The translations under genes and the position numbers were made by a program. Positions 53,137 through 61,129 of a stretch of DNA of 64,000 nt are shown here, one piece after another. Every line of letters begins with the position of its first letter. Positions within the stretch are counted from its first letter, which is position 1. Where the stretch lies: contig JAFQFV010000008.1 of NCBI GenBank assembly GCA_017398555.1, positions 59,385-123,384 of the forward strand, written 5' to 3'. The stretch is from Alistipes sp. (GTDB taxonomy: Bacteria > Bacteroidota > Bacteroidia > Bacteroidales > Rikenellaceae). The notes below the pieces were generated by a model. That model was given only the letters and a program-made list of their open reading frames with translations. It was not told the DNA's origin and did no database searches.

Positions 53137-54024
53137 CTATGACTCTATATTTTCTGTTAGAAGCTTATTGATATCCTCTTGTTCTTGTTTGATGTATTCG
53201 TATAATTTATCACGCGCGTCTGCCTCAAAGTTGGCTGCAGTTGCAATAGAAGTCCATACTAATTTTCTAAAATAGTCCCAATTGTTTTTAGAAACTATTG
53301 GTTGTTGTAATAAATTCATTAACCTATTTACACTACCGTCTCCATTATCTTGTCGCTGCAAAAATAGATGAAATCGCTGAGGTTGCCTATTGTTGGGTTC
53401 TGTTTCGGCCACGTAATATAGCACAAAATATTGTACATCACTTAGTACTTCACGATATTTCGTATCTATATCGCCTATAGTTGTTGCTAATTTATCAGCA
53501 GTGCTATCTTGTTTTCTGACAAATGAGAATGTGGCATTTGCTGCAGTCACACGATCAAATAGCAGTTTGATTCTTTCAAAAGCGCCATTGGGATCCAGCC
53601 ACATAATATTGTAAATCATTACAAGGTCATTGTGATTAAAAGCACTACAATACGCTAAACTCGCGTTTCGGAATTCATCAAGCCAATGACTCTGTTGATG
53701 ATATTTCATGATATTAAGTTGCAGTTGCCTATTCGCTCTATTTAACTTTTTGTTTTCAACTCTATTTTGTTTGTTCTGAGTCTCATTGTCAGCCCTATTC
53801 TTTTCGTTCTCAGATTCGTTATCCTTGCGCTGTATGTACAGAATTATAAATGCAGCAGTAGCGCTAATAATAGCACCCAAATATCCACCCCAAAATGACA
53901 ACCACGCTATTTCATCTCCGACAATAGCTGTAAACGAGGGCGTTAGTAATATAAAATTAAGAGCAATTGGCAATAGTAAAATCACTAATGCAACCCACCA
54001 GTATTGTTTAATCGAAATTTTCAT
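53137..54024 (-). CDS. Two-helix membrane protein with coiled coil, island gene A
   Basis: The 295-residue protein has two N-terminal membrane helices (about 9-28 and 40-64, with IAWLSFWGGYLGAIISATAA), then a charged Asn/Glu/Lys coiled coil (ENEKNRADNETQNKQNRVEN, about 70-105) and a C-terminal helical domain. The FWGGYLG helix resembles that of some phage abortive-infection-type membrane proteins, a weak similarity by eye. It is the first gene of a three-gene unit with the GIY-YIG nuclease and gene C. Function unknown. Confidence 0.7.
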   Translation of the reverse strand: MKISIKQYWWVALVILLLPIALNFILLTPSFTAIVGDEIAWLSFWGGYLGAIISATAAFIILYIQRKDNESENEKNRADNETQNKQNRVENKKLNRANRQLQLNIMKYHQQSHWLDEFRNASLAYCSAFNHNDLVMIYNIMWLDPNGAFERIKLLFDRVTAANATFSFVRKQDSTADKLATTIGDIDTKYREVLSDVQYFVLYYVAETEPNNRQPQRFHLFLQRQDNGDGSVNRLMNLLQQPIVSKNNWDYFRKLVWTSIATAANFEADARDKLYEYIKQEQEDINKLLTENIES

Positions 54025-54117
54025 GCTTTTTTATTCGCATTAATTTGTCATAAAGATATAAAAAATTTTGCTATAATCATAAATTTTGAGGAAAAACAAC
54101 GTATTTAGGCTAAAACA

Positions 54118-54147
54118 AAAACGAGACCCCTTGCGAGTTCTCGTTTT
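54118..54147. terminator. Terminator below the HTH gene pair
   Basis: AAAACGAGA and TCTCGTTTT form a 9-bp stem with a 12-base loop, 22 bases after the stop of the HTH gene. It is bounded by A/T-runs on both sides. Confidence 0.7.
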
Positions 54148-54168
54148 GAAGCAGTGTGTGTAAATCTG

Positions 54169-54495
54169 TTATCGTCTGCCGTACACCGCAGGGAAGTCCT
54201 CGGCGTTGCGGTGGGCGAATAGGGCGACATAATTTTTCTCCAAGGCAGTACGCAGGTCCGACTCTCGGTAGAGCATCTTGCCCGGCAGTGTGACAAACGA
54301 CACAAGCCCATCATCACGGTATTGCTGCAATGTGCGTTTAGTTATTCGCAAAGCCTTGCATACCTCCTCACCCGATAGGTAGTGTTCTCCATTCAGCACG
54401 GGACGGCAGAGCCCTCGAATCTGCTCGATGCCGGCATCAACCTTTGCAAGGTCGCCAAGCACCTCCCTTAAATTTTCGTTAAATACCAAGTTCAT
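54169..54495 (-). CDS. Excisionase-like helix-turn-helix protein
   Basis: The 108-residue protein has a MerR/excisionase-type HTH (residues about 40-85; YLSGEEVCKALRITKRTLQQ, YRDDGLVSFVTLPGKMLY) after a helical N-terminus. Such proteins, usually in pairs and next to an integrase, belong to Bacteroidales mobile elements. Here it follows a second HTH gene by one base, with no integrase in the window. It may control excision or island expression; it is a candidate to bind the palindromes at 51.5 kb. Confidence 0.8.
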   Translation of the reverse strand: MNLVFNENLREVLGDLAKVDAGIEQIRGLCRPVLNGEHYLSGEEVCKALRITKRTLQQYRDDGLVSFVTLPGKMLYRESDLRTALEKNYVALFAHRNAEDFPAVYGRR

Positions 54496-54496
54496 A

Positions 54497-54775
54497 CTAT
54501 TTACATTTTATTGTGTTGATTTTAATAAGTTTCTCCACCTCGGCACGGCGATAGTAAATCTTGCGCCCGATTGTCGAAAAGCCCAATACACCTCGCTCTC
54601 GATAACCCTGCAACTGGCGTTTGGAGAGCCCAAGAATCTCTGCCAATTCGCTATTCTCCACCCACTCCGAATTGATGCTGCACTCCTCTGCAATGGCACG
54701 AATCTCCGTCGCTGCCTTCTTGATGGTCCCGAGCAACTGCTCGTACTCACTCTTTTCAATCGCTACATATTCCAT
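54497..54775 (-). CDS. Excisionase-like helix-turn-helix protein
   Basis: The 92-residue protein has a helical N-terminus and a winged HTH (about 42-85; WVENSELAEILGLSKRQLQG, YRERGVLGFSTIGRKIYY). It has the same plan as the following gene (helix, HTH, wing with xGRKIYYR), suggesting that the two are paralogues from one ancestor. They are separated by one base and translated together. Confidence 0.8.
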   Translation of the reverse strand: MEYVAIEKSEYEQLLGTIKKAATEIRAIAEECSINSEWVENSELAEILGLSKRQLQGYRERGVLGFSTIGRKIYYRRAEVEKLIKINTIKCK

Positions 54776-54856
54776 AATTCATCGTTTTTAATTTAGAGTA
54801 GGTGGCTTTTTGGGAAAAGGTTTACGGATTTTTATAATTTTATCGATTTTGTACAC

Positions 54857-54888
54857 AAAAAAAATAGCAGAGGTCTTTGCCCCTGCTA
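54857..54888 (-). terminator. Terminator of the DUF262 gene
   Basis: On the minus strand TAGCAGGGG and CCTCTGCTA pair and are followed by eight T (54864-54857), just after the DUF262 stop codon. Confidence 0.85.
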
Positions 54889-54907
54889 ATTCCTATTAAA
54901 ATTTACA

Positions 54908-56737
54908 TTACAAAAATATTTCTTGTTCTTCAGTAATAACCTCGTCATTTAAATCAGCATCCTTATTTTCTCGCCCCGCAACAGCCTTACCTGTAGCCTT
55001 CTCAATCAAGTCGTATATCGCGTTAGCCCTATTCTGAAAGTAAGTATCGAAATCATCTCTTCTTATCGCCTCAACATCTATTAAATGAGACTCTAAATAA
55101 TTGTTCAAATCCGCAGTGTCTACACCGTGATTTCTTTCAATACTGCTAAGATATTTGGTCGGAGCATATCCACCTATTATTCTGTTTGTGCGAGCGTATA
55201 TAGGAGTTTTATTAATCACACTATTCCATCGCTTAATGTCAATCTTTTGCTGCTCACAGTAGTTAGCAGGGAATATATGATGAATGTCGGTAGCTTCGCC
55301 TACATATGATGCAAAGTCCATCTCTGAACCCGATATGAAGTCTTTGCAGTGATTCTTTAATATTAAAGCCATCACACCCTTGTATGCTGCACTATTGCGT
55401 GTTGTAAGCTGGCTTAGACGAGATGCAAAGAAATTTGAGCGCTGTACTGTGTCAGGTCGGTCATTATCATCCTGAGCCCATCTTGCCAATCCTTGCACAT
55501 CGGTAACATATCGAGTTTCATTTGCACCTCCATACAATTCACCAAATACACCACACCAATACCATTGTGTCAGTTTTGCTTTGTTTTTAGCATTAAACCA
55601 TAAGTTCTTATCTATTGCAAAAGTAACGGCTAATGGAATAATTTGTGAGGTATAAGGTAAGTCTACAGATGTGTAGATACATTGCTCCTTGATGAATTTG
55701 ATGGCTTCATTAAGACCTTCTATCAATGTATCTTTGTGCTCTTTGTATTCCTCATATTGTAGTCGCAGAACATCCTTCTTTTTGCAGCTTACGCCACCTC
55801 GTTTCCCCGCTTGCCATAGTTTATAGTTATTTAGTAAGGTAATAGCAGTAAGGAAATCCGTTCCTGTAAATGCGGGTTGGTTATTTTTGTACTGCATTAC
55901 TTTATCATTCTTCAACTCGTTCCAAATAGAATCCCAATCTTTACGAAGCTCAAAGTTGTCCGCCGCAAAAGTTGCAGTTACCAACTCAAATACAGTTAAT
56001 GATACTCCGCCCTGGTTTACATTCTCAAATACTTGACAAACCGCTTCTTTAGGCACATCACTTCCTAATTCTATAACAGGTATCTGATATTGTGACATTG
56101 GCGAGAGTATCTCTTTCCAAAAGTTGGTCCATTGGCTTTGAACCTCCTGTGAATGGCTATGAAAATTCAAATAGCCAAACATCCAATTCATCGTGCTGTT
56201 AGGGTCAAAAACTATATTCAGAGGAAAATAATGCTGTTCATACTCCTTCTCAGGGGTAGATAAATCCAACTTTATATCCCTACCGATATTCTCTTTAATA
56301 ACTCTATCCTCGGGCACAGAAACCACCGCATCAATTCTATCAGTCAATGTATCCAAGCACAATGGAATGTTCAAGTAGTAATATCTCGAAATGGTTTTCT
56401 TCTTTGAATCCATCGTTTTCACCGCAGATTTGCAATACATAGAACGATAGATGGATGTCGTACGCTGCTGCCCATCGAGTACGAGCGTTTTAGGCGAGAC
56501 TGACGAATGAGATGCGTTAACACCCTCGAACAGCCTGCTCTTGAAATGCACATTGTCTCCCGTAGCATCCAAGAACATTGCAGCACCAACGGGATATGCA
56601 TTGCTTATACTTGCAATTAGTGCTCGGATTCGATTATCCTCCCATACCCAGCCGCGCTGAAAGTCGGGCAGTTGTATCGTGCCGTTATCTATTCCTCTAA
56701 GAATGTCGGCAATGGGTGTATCAATAGACTTTATCAT
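54908..56737 (-). CDS. DUF262 domain protein with C-terminal HNH-like motif (GmrSD-type)
   Basis: From the ATG at 56737 the protein has 609 residues. The N-terminal DUF262 (ParB-like) domain has IQLPDFQRGWVWED (about 20) and LVLDGQQRTTSIYRS (about 85). The C-terminal part has DIHHIFPANYCEQQ (about 487) and PIYARTNRIIGGYAP, a DUF1524/HNH-like metal site. The plan is that of fused GmrSD or SspE-like proteins, which restrict phage DNA with modified bases. No modification genes sit beside it. A TTG start 24 bases upstream is possible. Confidence 0.82.
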   Translation of the reverse strand: MIKSIDTPIADILRGIDNGTIQLPDFQRGWVWEDNRIRALIASISNAYPVGAAMFLDATGDNVHFKSRLFEGVNASHSSVSPKTLVLDGQQRTTSIYRSMYCKSAVKTMDSKKKTISRYYYLNIPLCLDTLTDRIDAVVSVPEDRVIKENIGRDIKLDLSTPEKEYEQHYFPLNIVFDPNSTMNWMFGYLNFHSHSQEVQSQWTNFWKEILSPMSQYQIPVIELGSDVPKEAVCQVFENVNQGGVSLTVFELVTATFAADNFELRKDWDSIWNELKNDKVMQYKNNQPAFTGTDFLTAITLLNNYKLWQAGKRGGVSCKKKDVLRLQYEEYKEHKDTLIEGLNEAIKFIKEQCIYTSVDLPYTSQIIPLAVTFAIDKNLWFNAKNKAKLTQWYWCGVFGELYGGANETRYVTDVQGLARWAQDDNDRPDTVQRSNFFASRLSQLTTRNSAAYKGVMALILKNHCKDFISGSEMDFASYVGEATDIHHIFPANYCEQQKIDIKRWNSVINKTPIYARTNRIIGGYAPTKYLSSIERNHGVDTADLNNYLESHLIDVEAIRRDDFDTYFQNRANAIYDLIEKATGKAVAGRENKDADLNDEVITEEQEIFL

Positions 56738-56891
56738 ATGTTTATCTTTTTTATTATTCAACTCCTTGTTTACAAAATAGCTGTTTAATCTCTTTGTATA
56801 TACTCACCATATCCAAACTCACAATATTGTAGTATCTTTTTTTAGTGACCTAGAGAATTCTCCTACTATATTAAATATATATATAATAGAT

Positions 56892-58241
56892 TTACAATCC
56901 GGTTAGGTCCAAACTATACCTAACATCGACAGATTGCTCTTTTTGAATAAACATCATCATATATATAGGTGCGTAGACAACTTTTTCTTGTATCGAGTAG
57001 TTGTCGTTACATAAGACAATAGCCTCTGGGATGGTGTATTCATCACAATCAAGGATGTTATTAAGCGCACGATGACGAGCATAGTCCTTACCAGATTTAA
57101 CCTCAATAGGGAACACCTCTCCGTTTAGTTCTACTACAAAATCAACCTCTCCCATCTTCTTGCTATTGTAGTAATACAGTTCATTAAATCCGTGGGCAAG
57201 TAGCTCTTGCGCTACAACATTCTCGAAGATAGAGCCGTGGTTAATAGTGTCATCGCCCGTCAATATCTTCAATTGAAGACCATCTGAGTATTGACACGCC
57301 AACAAGCCTACATCATTTGAGAATAGTTTGAATAGATTTCTCAAACTTGCCAACTTCAAAGGAGACTTTGGCTCCTCTATATTATATACAGGTATGGCGA
57401 CTCCTGCATCTTTCAACCACAAGAACTCATCTTTATACTTCTCCATTCGGGCCTTCTCGTTAAGGTCTTTAATGATAAAGCGTTTGTTTTTAGAGTTAAG
57501 CTCCGATGGAATGAGATCAAAGACCTCTTTAATGCTCAACTGTCGTGCAGAGTCATACTGTGAGATATCTTTGCGGTACAAACGAATTATCTCCTTCTGT
57601 TTTTCCATCACATCCTGGAGATTGTTATTCTCTTTATAGGCGTTGACAGCGTCTGGCATACCACCCACGATGAGATACAAACGAAATACCTCCATCATTT
57701 TGCGATGAATAAAATCATCTACGGGTTGCTTGTTTTCCCAGGATGATTTTAGTGCCGCAATAATATCCTTATTCACACCAACTGCCCACATGAACTCTTC
57801 AAGATCCAGCGGATACATATCTTTTATATCCATATAACCCACTGGTACAGATCGGAGGTTATTAAGCTCTACACCGAGCAACGAGCCACTTAATATGTAA
57901 CGATATCTACCATCATCAACGAGAAACTTAATGGCTGTCACAATCTCTGGACACTTTTGTACCTCATCAAAGAAGATTATCGTATCGTCCTTGATTAGAG
58001 GTTTGTCTGTCAATGCCGATAGACGCAACAATATGTCGTTGCTATTCTTGGCTGTCGAGAAGATTTCAACTGCCCCTGATGTCTCTACGAAGTTAATCTC
58101 GATAAAACTCTTGAAGTGCTTCTCAGCAAACTTTCTTATCGAATATGTTTTACCGATCTGACGCGCTCCAGCAAGCAGTAGTGCGCCTTTATTCACCTCA
58201 TAGAAGTGCTCAATGTAGCGTGATATTTTTCTTTCTAGCAT
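56892..58241 (-). CDS. AAA ATPase with DUF4143 and PD-(D/E)XK-like C-terminus
   Basis: The protein (449 residues from 58241; an in-frame ATG at 58253 adds four) has an AAA_14 domain with Walker A AGARQIGKT (about residue 24) and Walker B IIFFDEVQ (about 91). The C-terminal DUF4143 region contains GEVDFVVELNGEVFPIEVKS, a D...ExK pattern like PD-(D/E)XK nucleases. Such ATPases are common in gut Bacteroidota; the function is unproven, sometimes linked to defence or toxin systems. The promoter is well defined and partly inside a repeat. Confidence 0.82.
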   Translation of the reverse strand: MLERKISRYIEHFYEVNKGALLLAGARQIGKTYSIRKFAEKHFKSFIEINFVETSGAVEIFSTAKNSNDILLRLSALTDKPLIKDDTIIFFDEVQKCPEIVTAIKFLVDDGRYRYILSGSLLGVELNNLRSVPVGYMDIKDMYPLDLEEFMWAVGVNKDIIAALKSSWENKQPVDDFIHRKMMEVFRLYLIVGGMPDAVNAYKENNNLQDVMEKQKEIIRLYRKDISQYDSARQLSIKEVFDLIPSELNSKNKRFIIKDLNEKARMEKYKDEFLWLKDAGVAIPVYNIEEPKSPLKLASLRNLFKLFSNDVGLLACQYSDGLQLKILTGDDTINHGSIFENVVAQELLAHGFNELYYYNSKKMGEVDFVVELNGEVFPIEVKSGKDYARHRALNNILDCDEYTIPEAIVLCNDNYSIQEKVVYAPIYMMMFIQKEQSVDVRYSLDLTGL

Positions 58242-58250
58242 AACTTTTTG

Positions 58251-58328
58251 CATTTTTCCAAAGCAAATATATAGCAAATTTTGCATTTTTCCAAACAAAA
58301 ATACGCGTCAAATCAGCATTTTTCCAAA
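58251..58328. repeat. Three 33-bp-spaced repeats over the AAA gene promoter
   Basis: CATTTTTCCAAA occurs at 58251, 58284 and 58317, exactly 33 bp apart. On the coding strand each reads TTTGGAAAAATG, so each contains a purine-rich GGAAAA followed by an ATG. The first two are in the AAA frame (FGKMQ repeated at the protein level), the third opens a three-codon frame (ATG CTG ATT TGA). Spacers are only partly similar. Confidence 0.75.
58264..58294 (-). promoter_or_regulatory. AAA ATPase promoter
   Basis: On the minus strand TTG (58294-58292), 20 bp and TATATTTG (58271-58264) match the consensus. Transcription would start near 58258, just before the ATG at 58253 and 17 bases before the one at 58241. 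Confidence 0.72.
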
Positions 58329-58607
58329 AATATTTATTGTAAAACTTTTAGTAGTGGCTCTCTCCTCTATGGTAAAAAGTGCTTCAATCGTGCGGAATCT
58401 ATCAAAAAATTACACATTCCGTACGATTGCGAGCGTATTGGTTTATACACTTCCCCGATATCCTGCGAATGCGAAAGTTTGGCCTGATGATAAATATCAG
58501 ACATAGAATGCCGACTATATCGTTGTAGATGTTTAGTGTTAAACAACACCCGGTTGGGCAGTAACGCCTCAACCGGGTGTAAAAGAAGAATTGCTCGATA
58601 TTGAACT

Positions 58608-58934
58608 CTACTCGTCTTTAACTTTTAGACTAGACTTAAAACAATCTCTGAGAGCTTTCCATTCGGCCTCCACCGAATCTGATTGGTGTTTCTTGTCATC
58701 TTTGGATAAGCCACTTGCGTATATGCGAGCTTGGTCTCGATAAATGACGCAATCAAAAGCATCATCAAGCGTAGCTTCTGTAATTTCAGTAGGTCTTCGA
58801 TGACAACCGTCCCATATAAATTGTACAAGATCATTCAATGCTGGCAACTTCATTACATACAAAGTGGTATATTTTGCCACCTCTGCATTATCCTGATTCT
58901 CAATCGGATGGAATGTGTATATTTTATCTTTCAT
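58608..58934 (-). CDS. Hypothetical protein, island
   Basis: The 108-residue protein (MKDKIYTFHPIENQDNAEVA) is mixed α/β in pattern, with a charged C-terminal helix (SVEAEWKALRDCFKSSLKVK) and no membrane segment or signal. I do not recognise a family. It is isolated, with about 120 bases of plain AT-rich sequence upstream. A hairpin follows. Confidence 0.6.
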   Translation of the reverse strand: MKDKIYTFHPIENQDNAEVAKYTTLYVMKLPALNDLVQFIWDGCHRRPTEITEATLDDAFDCVIYRDQARIYASGLSKDDKKHQSDSVEAEWKALRDCFKSSLKVKDE

Positions 58935-59057
58935 ATCGTCTTATATTTATACTCCCATAAAATGAGGAATAACATATGGTAGTATCTCCAATGGTAATTA
59001 ATACGGTCTCCGTCCTCAACTCAAATAACTTGAAGCATTATTATTAACAGAGGTTCA

Positions 59058-59837
59058 TTACTTGTTATATACTATACAGCGCTCTCTTACCATGTGGTTG
59101 GCAACTAACTCTTTATCTATCAAACGACATAGTTCACAAACTTTTTTAATAGCACTAGATGACATCTCATAATTTATGGGCAGTTTTTTGTTTGCATGGA
59201 TTGTCAATTTCCCATGAGCTTTCGTCATAAAATTATCATCAGCCAAAGATCTGTTATGCATGATAAGATGTCGTATTTCAAGGTATAATAATGCATTTTC
59301 TTTGACTTCGCTATCAATATTAATTTTTGTATATGACAAAATCTTATCTAATAACTTTGTAGTACTTCTTTCATTCTCAAATTTTCTAAAAATAGAATTA
59401 GCCATAAATTCTATGATTTTCCCATAGTCTCCTATTGATATAATTTTTGCATAGTTAATCGTGTTATCTTTATTTCCACAAACTTGTTGTAATAACGGCA
59501 TCGGGTCTGTATGCATAAACTCCTCTATTAAATCTTTTATGTATCTTGAAAAAAATCGATACAAATCGACAATGGCCTGTTCATGAATTTTCTTTCTAGA
59601 GGTTGTGTAAACGCGACTAATATCAATAGACGAGCATGGAACATTGAGTTGAGGATGAGTATCAACCGTACATCCAAGTGCTTCACAAATTAGCTTTGAT
59701 TTAGCATCTTTTTTAACAATCTTATTTGCAATAAGTAAAGATCTATCAACTAACTGTATATGTTGATTTAGAGTTCTAATACTTCCTTCAAAAGCTTGCA
59801 GGGCTTTGGTCTCTTTAAATGTAATAGTTTTAGCCAT
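59058..59837 (-). CDS. HEPN-domain protein (putative RNase)
   Basis: The 259-residue protein ends in a helical domain containing YLEIRHLIMHNRSLADDNF (about residues 190-208). The R-x4-H pattern (RHLIMH) with the following Asn is the signature of HEPN ribonucleases, in the style of RiboL-PSP/MAE_28990 families. The N-terminal part is also helical (about 1-150). HEPN proteins cleave RNA in abortive-infection and toxin-antitoxin systems. No adjacent MNT antitoxin is seen. The gene is AT-rich compared with the conserved genes. Confidence 0.75.
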   Translation of the reverse strand: MAKTITFKETKALQAFEGSIRTLNQHIQLVDRSLLIANKIVKKDAKSKLICEALGCTVDTHPQLNVPCSSIDISRVYTTSRKKIHEQAIVDLYRFFSRYIKDLIEEFMHTDPMPLLQQVCGNKDNTINYAKIISIGDYGKIIEFMANSIFRKFENERSTTKLLDKILSYTKINIDSEVKENALLYLEIRHLIMHNRSLADDNFMTKAHGKLTIHANKKLPINYEMSSSAIKKVCELCRLIDKELVANHMVRERCIVYNK

Positions 59838-59863
59838 GGGTAAAAAGTTTTAGTTTGGTGTCT

Positions 59864-59871
59864 CAAAGTTA
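59864..59871 (-). promoter_or_regulatory. HEPN gene -7 element
   Basis: CAAAGTTA, read on the minus strand as TAACTTTG, matches the -7 consensus 27 bases before the HEPN start; the nearest TTG gives a long spacer of 23. Confidence 0.5.
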
Positions 59872-60051
59872 ATAATAAAAACCTTTCGTTATTACAATAA
59901 AATGCAAAAGCGAAAGGTCTTGTCTTTACTGATATTCAATTTATGCTAAAATATCACCAAAAATGCAGTCGCCATGTATTTGATTAGTACGATAATTAAC
60001 CTCATGTCGGTCAAAATTAGGACCTATCTGCTATCGTTTATTCTCCCATAA

Positions 60052-60450
60052 TTATAGCACTCTATCCAATGTTATCAATACCTTGTTTGGGTAATAGCCT
60101 TGCAAGAGGATTTGCTGTTCCGACTTCTCTACAATATGCCAAGTGCCATTCAAAAGAGTGTAGATGCCGCTATCGATAACAATAATTGCTCTATCTACCT
60201 CGTAGGTGAATTGGCGAACGGTATTCATATCCGGCTCGCTGTATTTGCCCTCTGTCTCGGATAGAAATTCTACAATACAACTATTGCTGCCTGTTGCGTT
60301 GCCGTTTTCATCAAAATATTCAATCTCCGCATTCCATACGGTTTGAGCAAGAGTTTGTGGTGTAACATCAAAGGTCTCTTCTTTATCGCAGCTGACTGTA
60401 AAAAGCAGCACCGCGCACATCAATAGGTCTCTTAGTGTTTTCATCATCAT
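60052..60450 (-). CDS. Small lipoprotein of unknown function
   Basis: The 132-residue protein has a lipoprotein signal (MMMKTLRDLLMCAVLLFTVSC, lipobox TVSC near residue 21) and a small β-barrel-like domain (TVWNAEIEYFDENGNATGS, CIVEFLSETEGKYSE, TYEVDRAIIVIDSGIYTLLN) like the lipocalin-type lipoproteins often found in Bacteroidales. Three ATGs in a row make the exact start uncertain by up to two codons. It lies 32 bases after the barrel-protein gene and is probably cotranscribed with it. Confidence 0.72.
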   Translation of the reverse strand: MMMKTLRDLLMCAVLLFTVSCDKEETFDVTPQTLAQTVWNAEIEYFDENGNATGSNSCIVEFLSETEGKYSEPDMNTVRQFTYEVDRAIIVIDSGIYTLLNGTWHIVEKSEQQILLQGYYPNKVLITLDRVL

Positions 60451-60482
60451 TTATTCTTGTTTTCTCTGTTTAGTTGCAATTA

Positions 60483-61022
60483 TTAGAAATTTATTGCCAG
60501 ACCCAACGATAATGAGTGTATCTTGAGATGAGCCTTAGTGTTATAGTGTATATCGAGATCGGGAATAGTAATATCTGCTGACATCGGAAATAGGTTGAAT
60601 CCATATCGAATGAATAGTGAGAAACGTCGCAGGTCCACACCTAAGGCGGGCGAGAGGTAGAATCCCGTAGTGAGCGAGTCGGTAATGCTAAAACCTGTAC
60701 GCAGAGATACGAATGGCGACAGGCCTCTCTGCATAGGTGAATACTTAGTCTCAAGAAAGATAGGGACGTTATATACGTAGTATAACTCGTGCACATCGAG
60801 ATATAGACCAGCACCTATACCCATTGCTAAACCGTGCCCGAGGCGACCACCGTGTACGGTACTAAATCCGATATTGCTACCTTCACCAAGCAAAGCTCCT
60901 CCATTGAGTTCTATATTGCCCCAATAACCCGGTCTATGGTAGCTGTACTTTGCTCGTTGCGCCTCGGCACTATAAGCTCCTGCGAATAGCGCAATAATAA
61001 GGATTACTAAACTCTTTTTCAT
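60483..61022 (-). CDS. Small outer-membrane β-barrel-like protein
   Basis: The 179-residue protein has a signal peptide (MKKSLVILIIALFAGAYSAEAQ) and alternating amphipathic strands with glycines and a terminal Phe (SLSLGLAINF), the usual outer-membrane signature. It is the size of an 8-strand barrel. Function unknown. A -7 element TAAATTTG (61073-61066, minus strand) lies 43 bases upstream. Confidence 0.72.
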   Translation of the reverse strand: MKKSLVILIIALFAGAYSAEAQRAKYSYHRPGYWGNIELNGGALLGEGSNIGFSTVHGGRLGHGLAMGIGAGLYLDVHELYYVYNVPIFLETKYSPMQRGLSPFVSLRTGFSITDSLTTGFYLSPALGVDLRRFSLFIRYGFNLFPMSADITIPDLDIHYNTKAHLKIHSLSLGLAINF

Positions 61023-61065
61023 AATCTGTTTTTGTTAGTTTATTTATTGTTAATTTTTTTGCCTA

Positions 61066-61094
61066 CAAATTTACCCCCCCCACGAATTTTCCAA
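61066..61094 (-). promoter_or_regulatory. Promoter of the barrel-protein/lipoprotein pair
   Basis: On the minus strand TTG (61094-61092), an 18-bp spacer and TAAATTTG (61073-61066). The spacer is a little short and contains a run of eight G. Confidence 0.5.
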
Positions 61095-61129
61095 ATTTTT
61101 AGACAGGAAAGTCATGAGGAGGGCATTAT

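Larger units (their letters stand above)
58242..58607. other. Gap between the AAA gene and the next island gene
   Basis: Besides the promoter repeats the gap holds a hairpin ACACCCGGTTG/CAACCGGGTGT (58546-58580, 11 bp perfect), the probable terminator of the gene ending at 58608, though its T-tract is weak. Short open frames at 58281-58487 and 58367-58549 have no start signal or recognisable content. The segment may be the decayed remains of a gene. Confidence 0.45.

Noticed and set aside
58281-58549. Short coding regions on both strands next to the AAA gene
   Set aside because: Frames of 60-68 codons lack start signals, promoters or recognisable domains and overlap each other.
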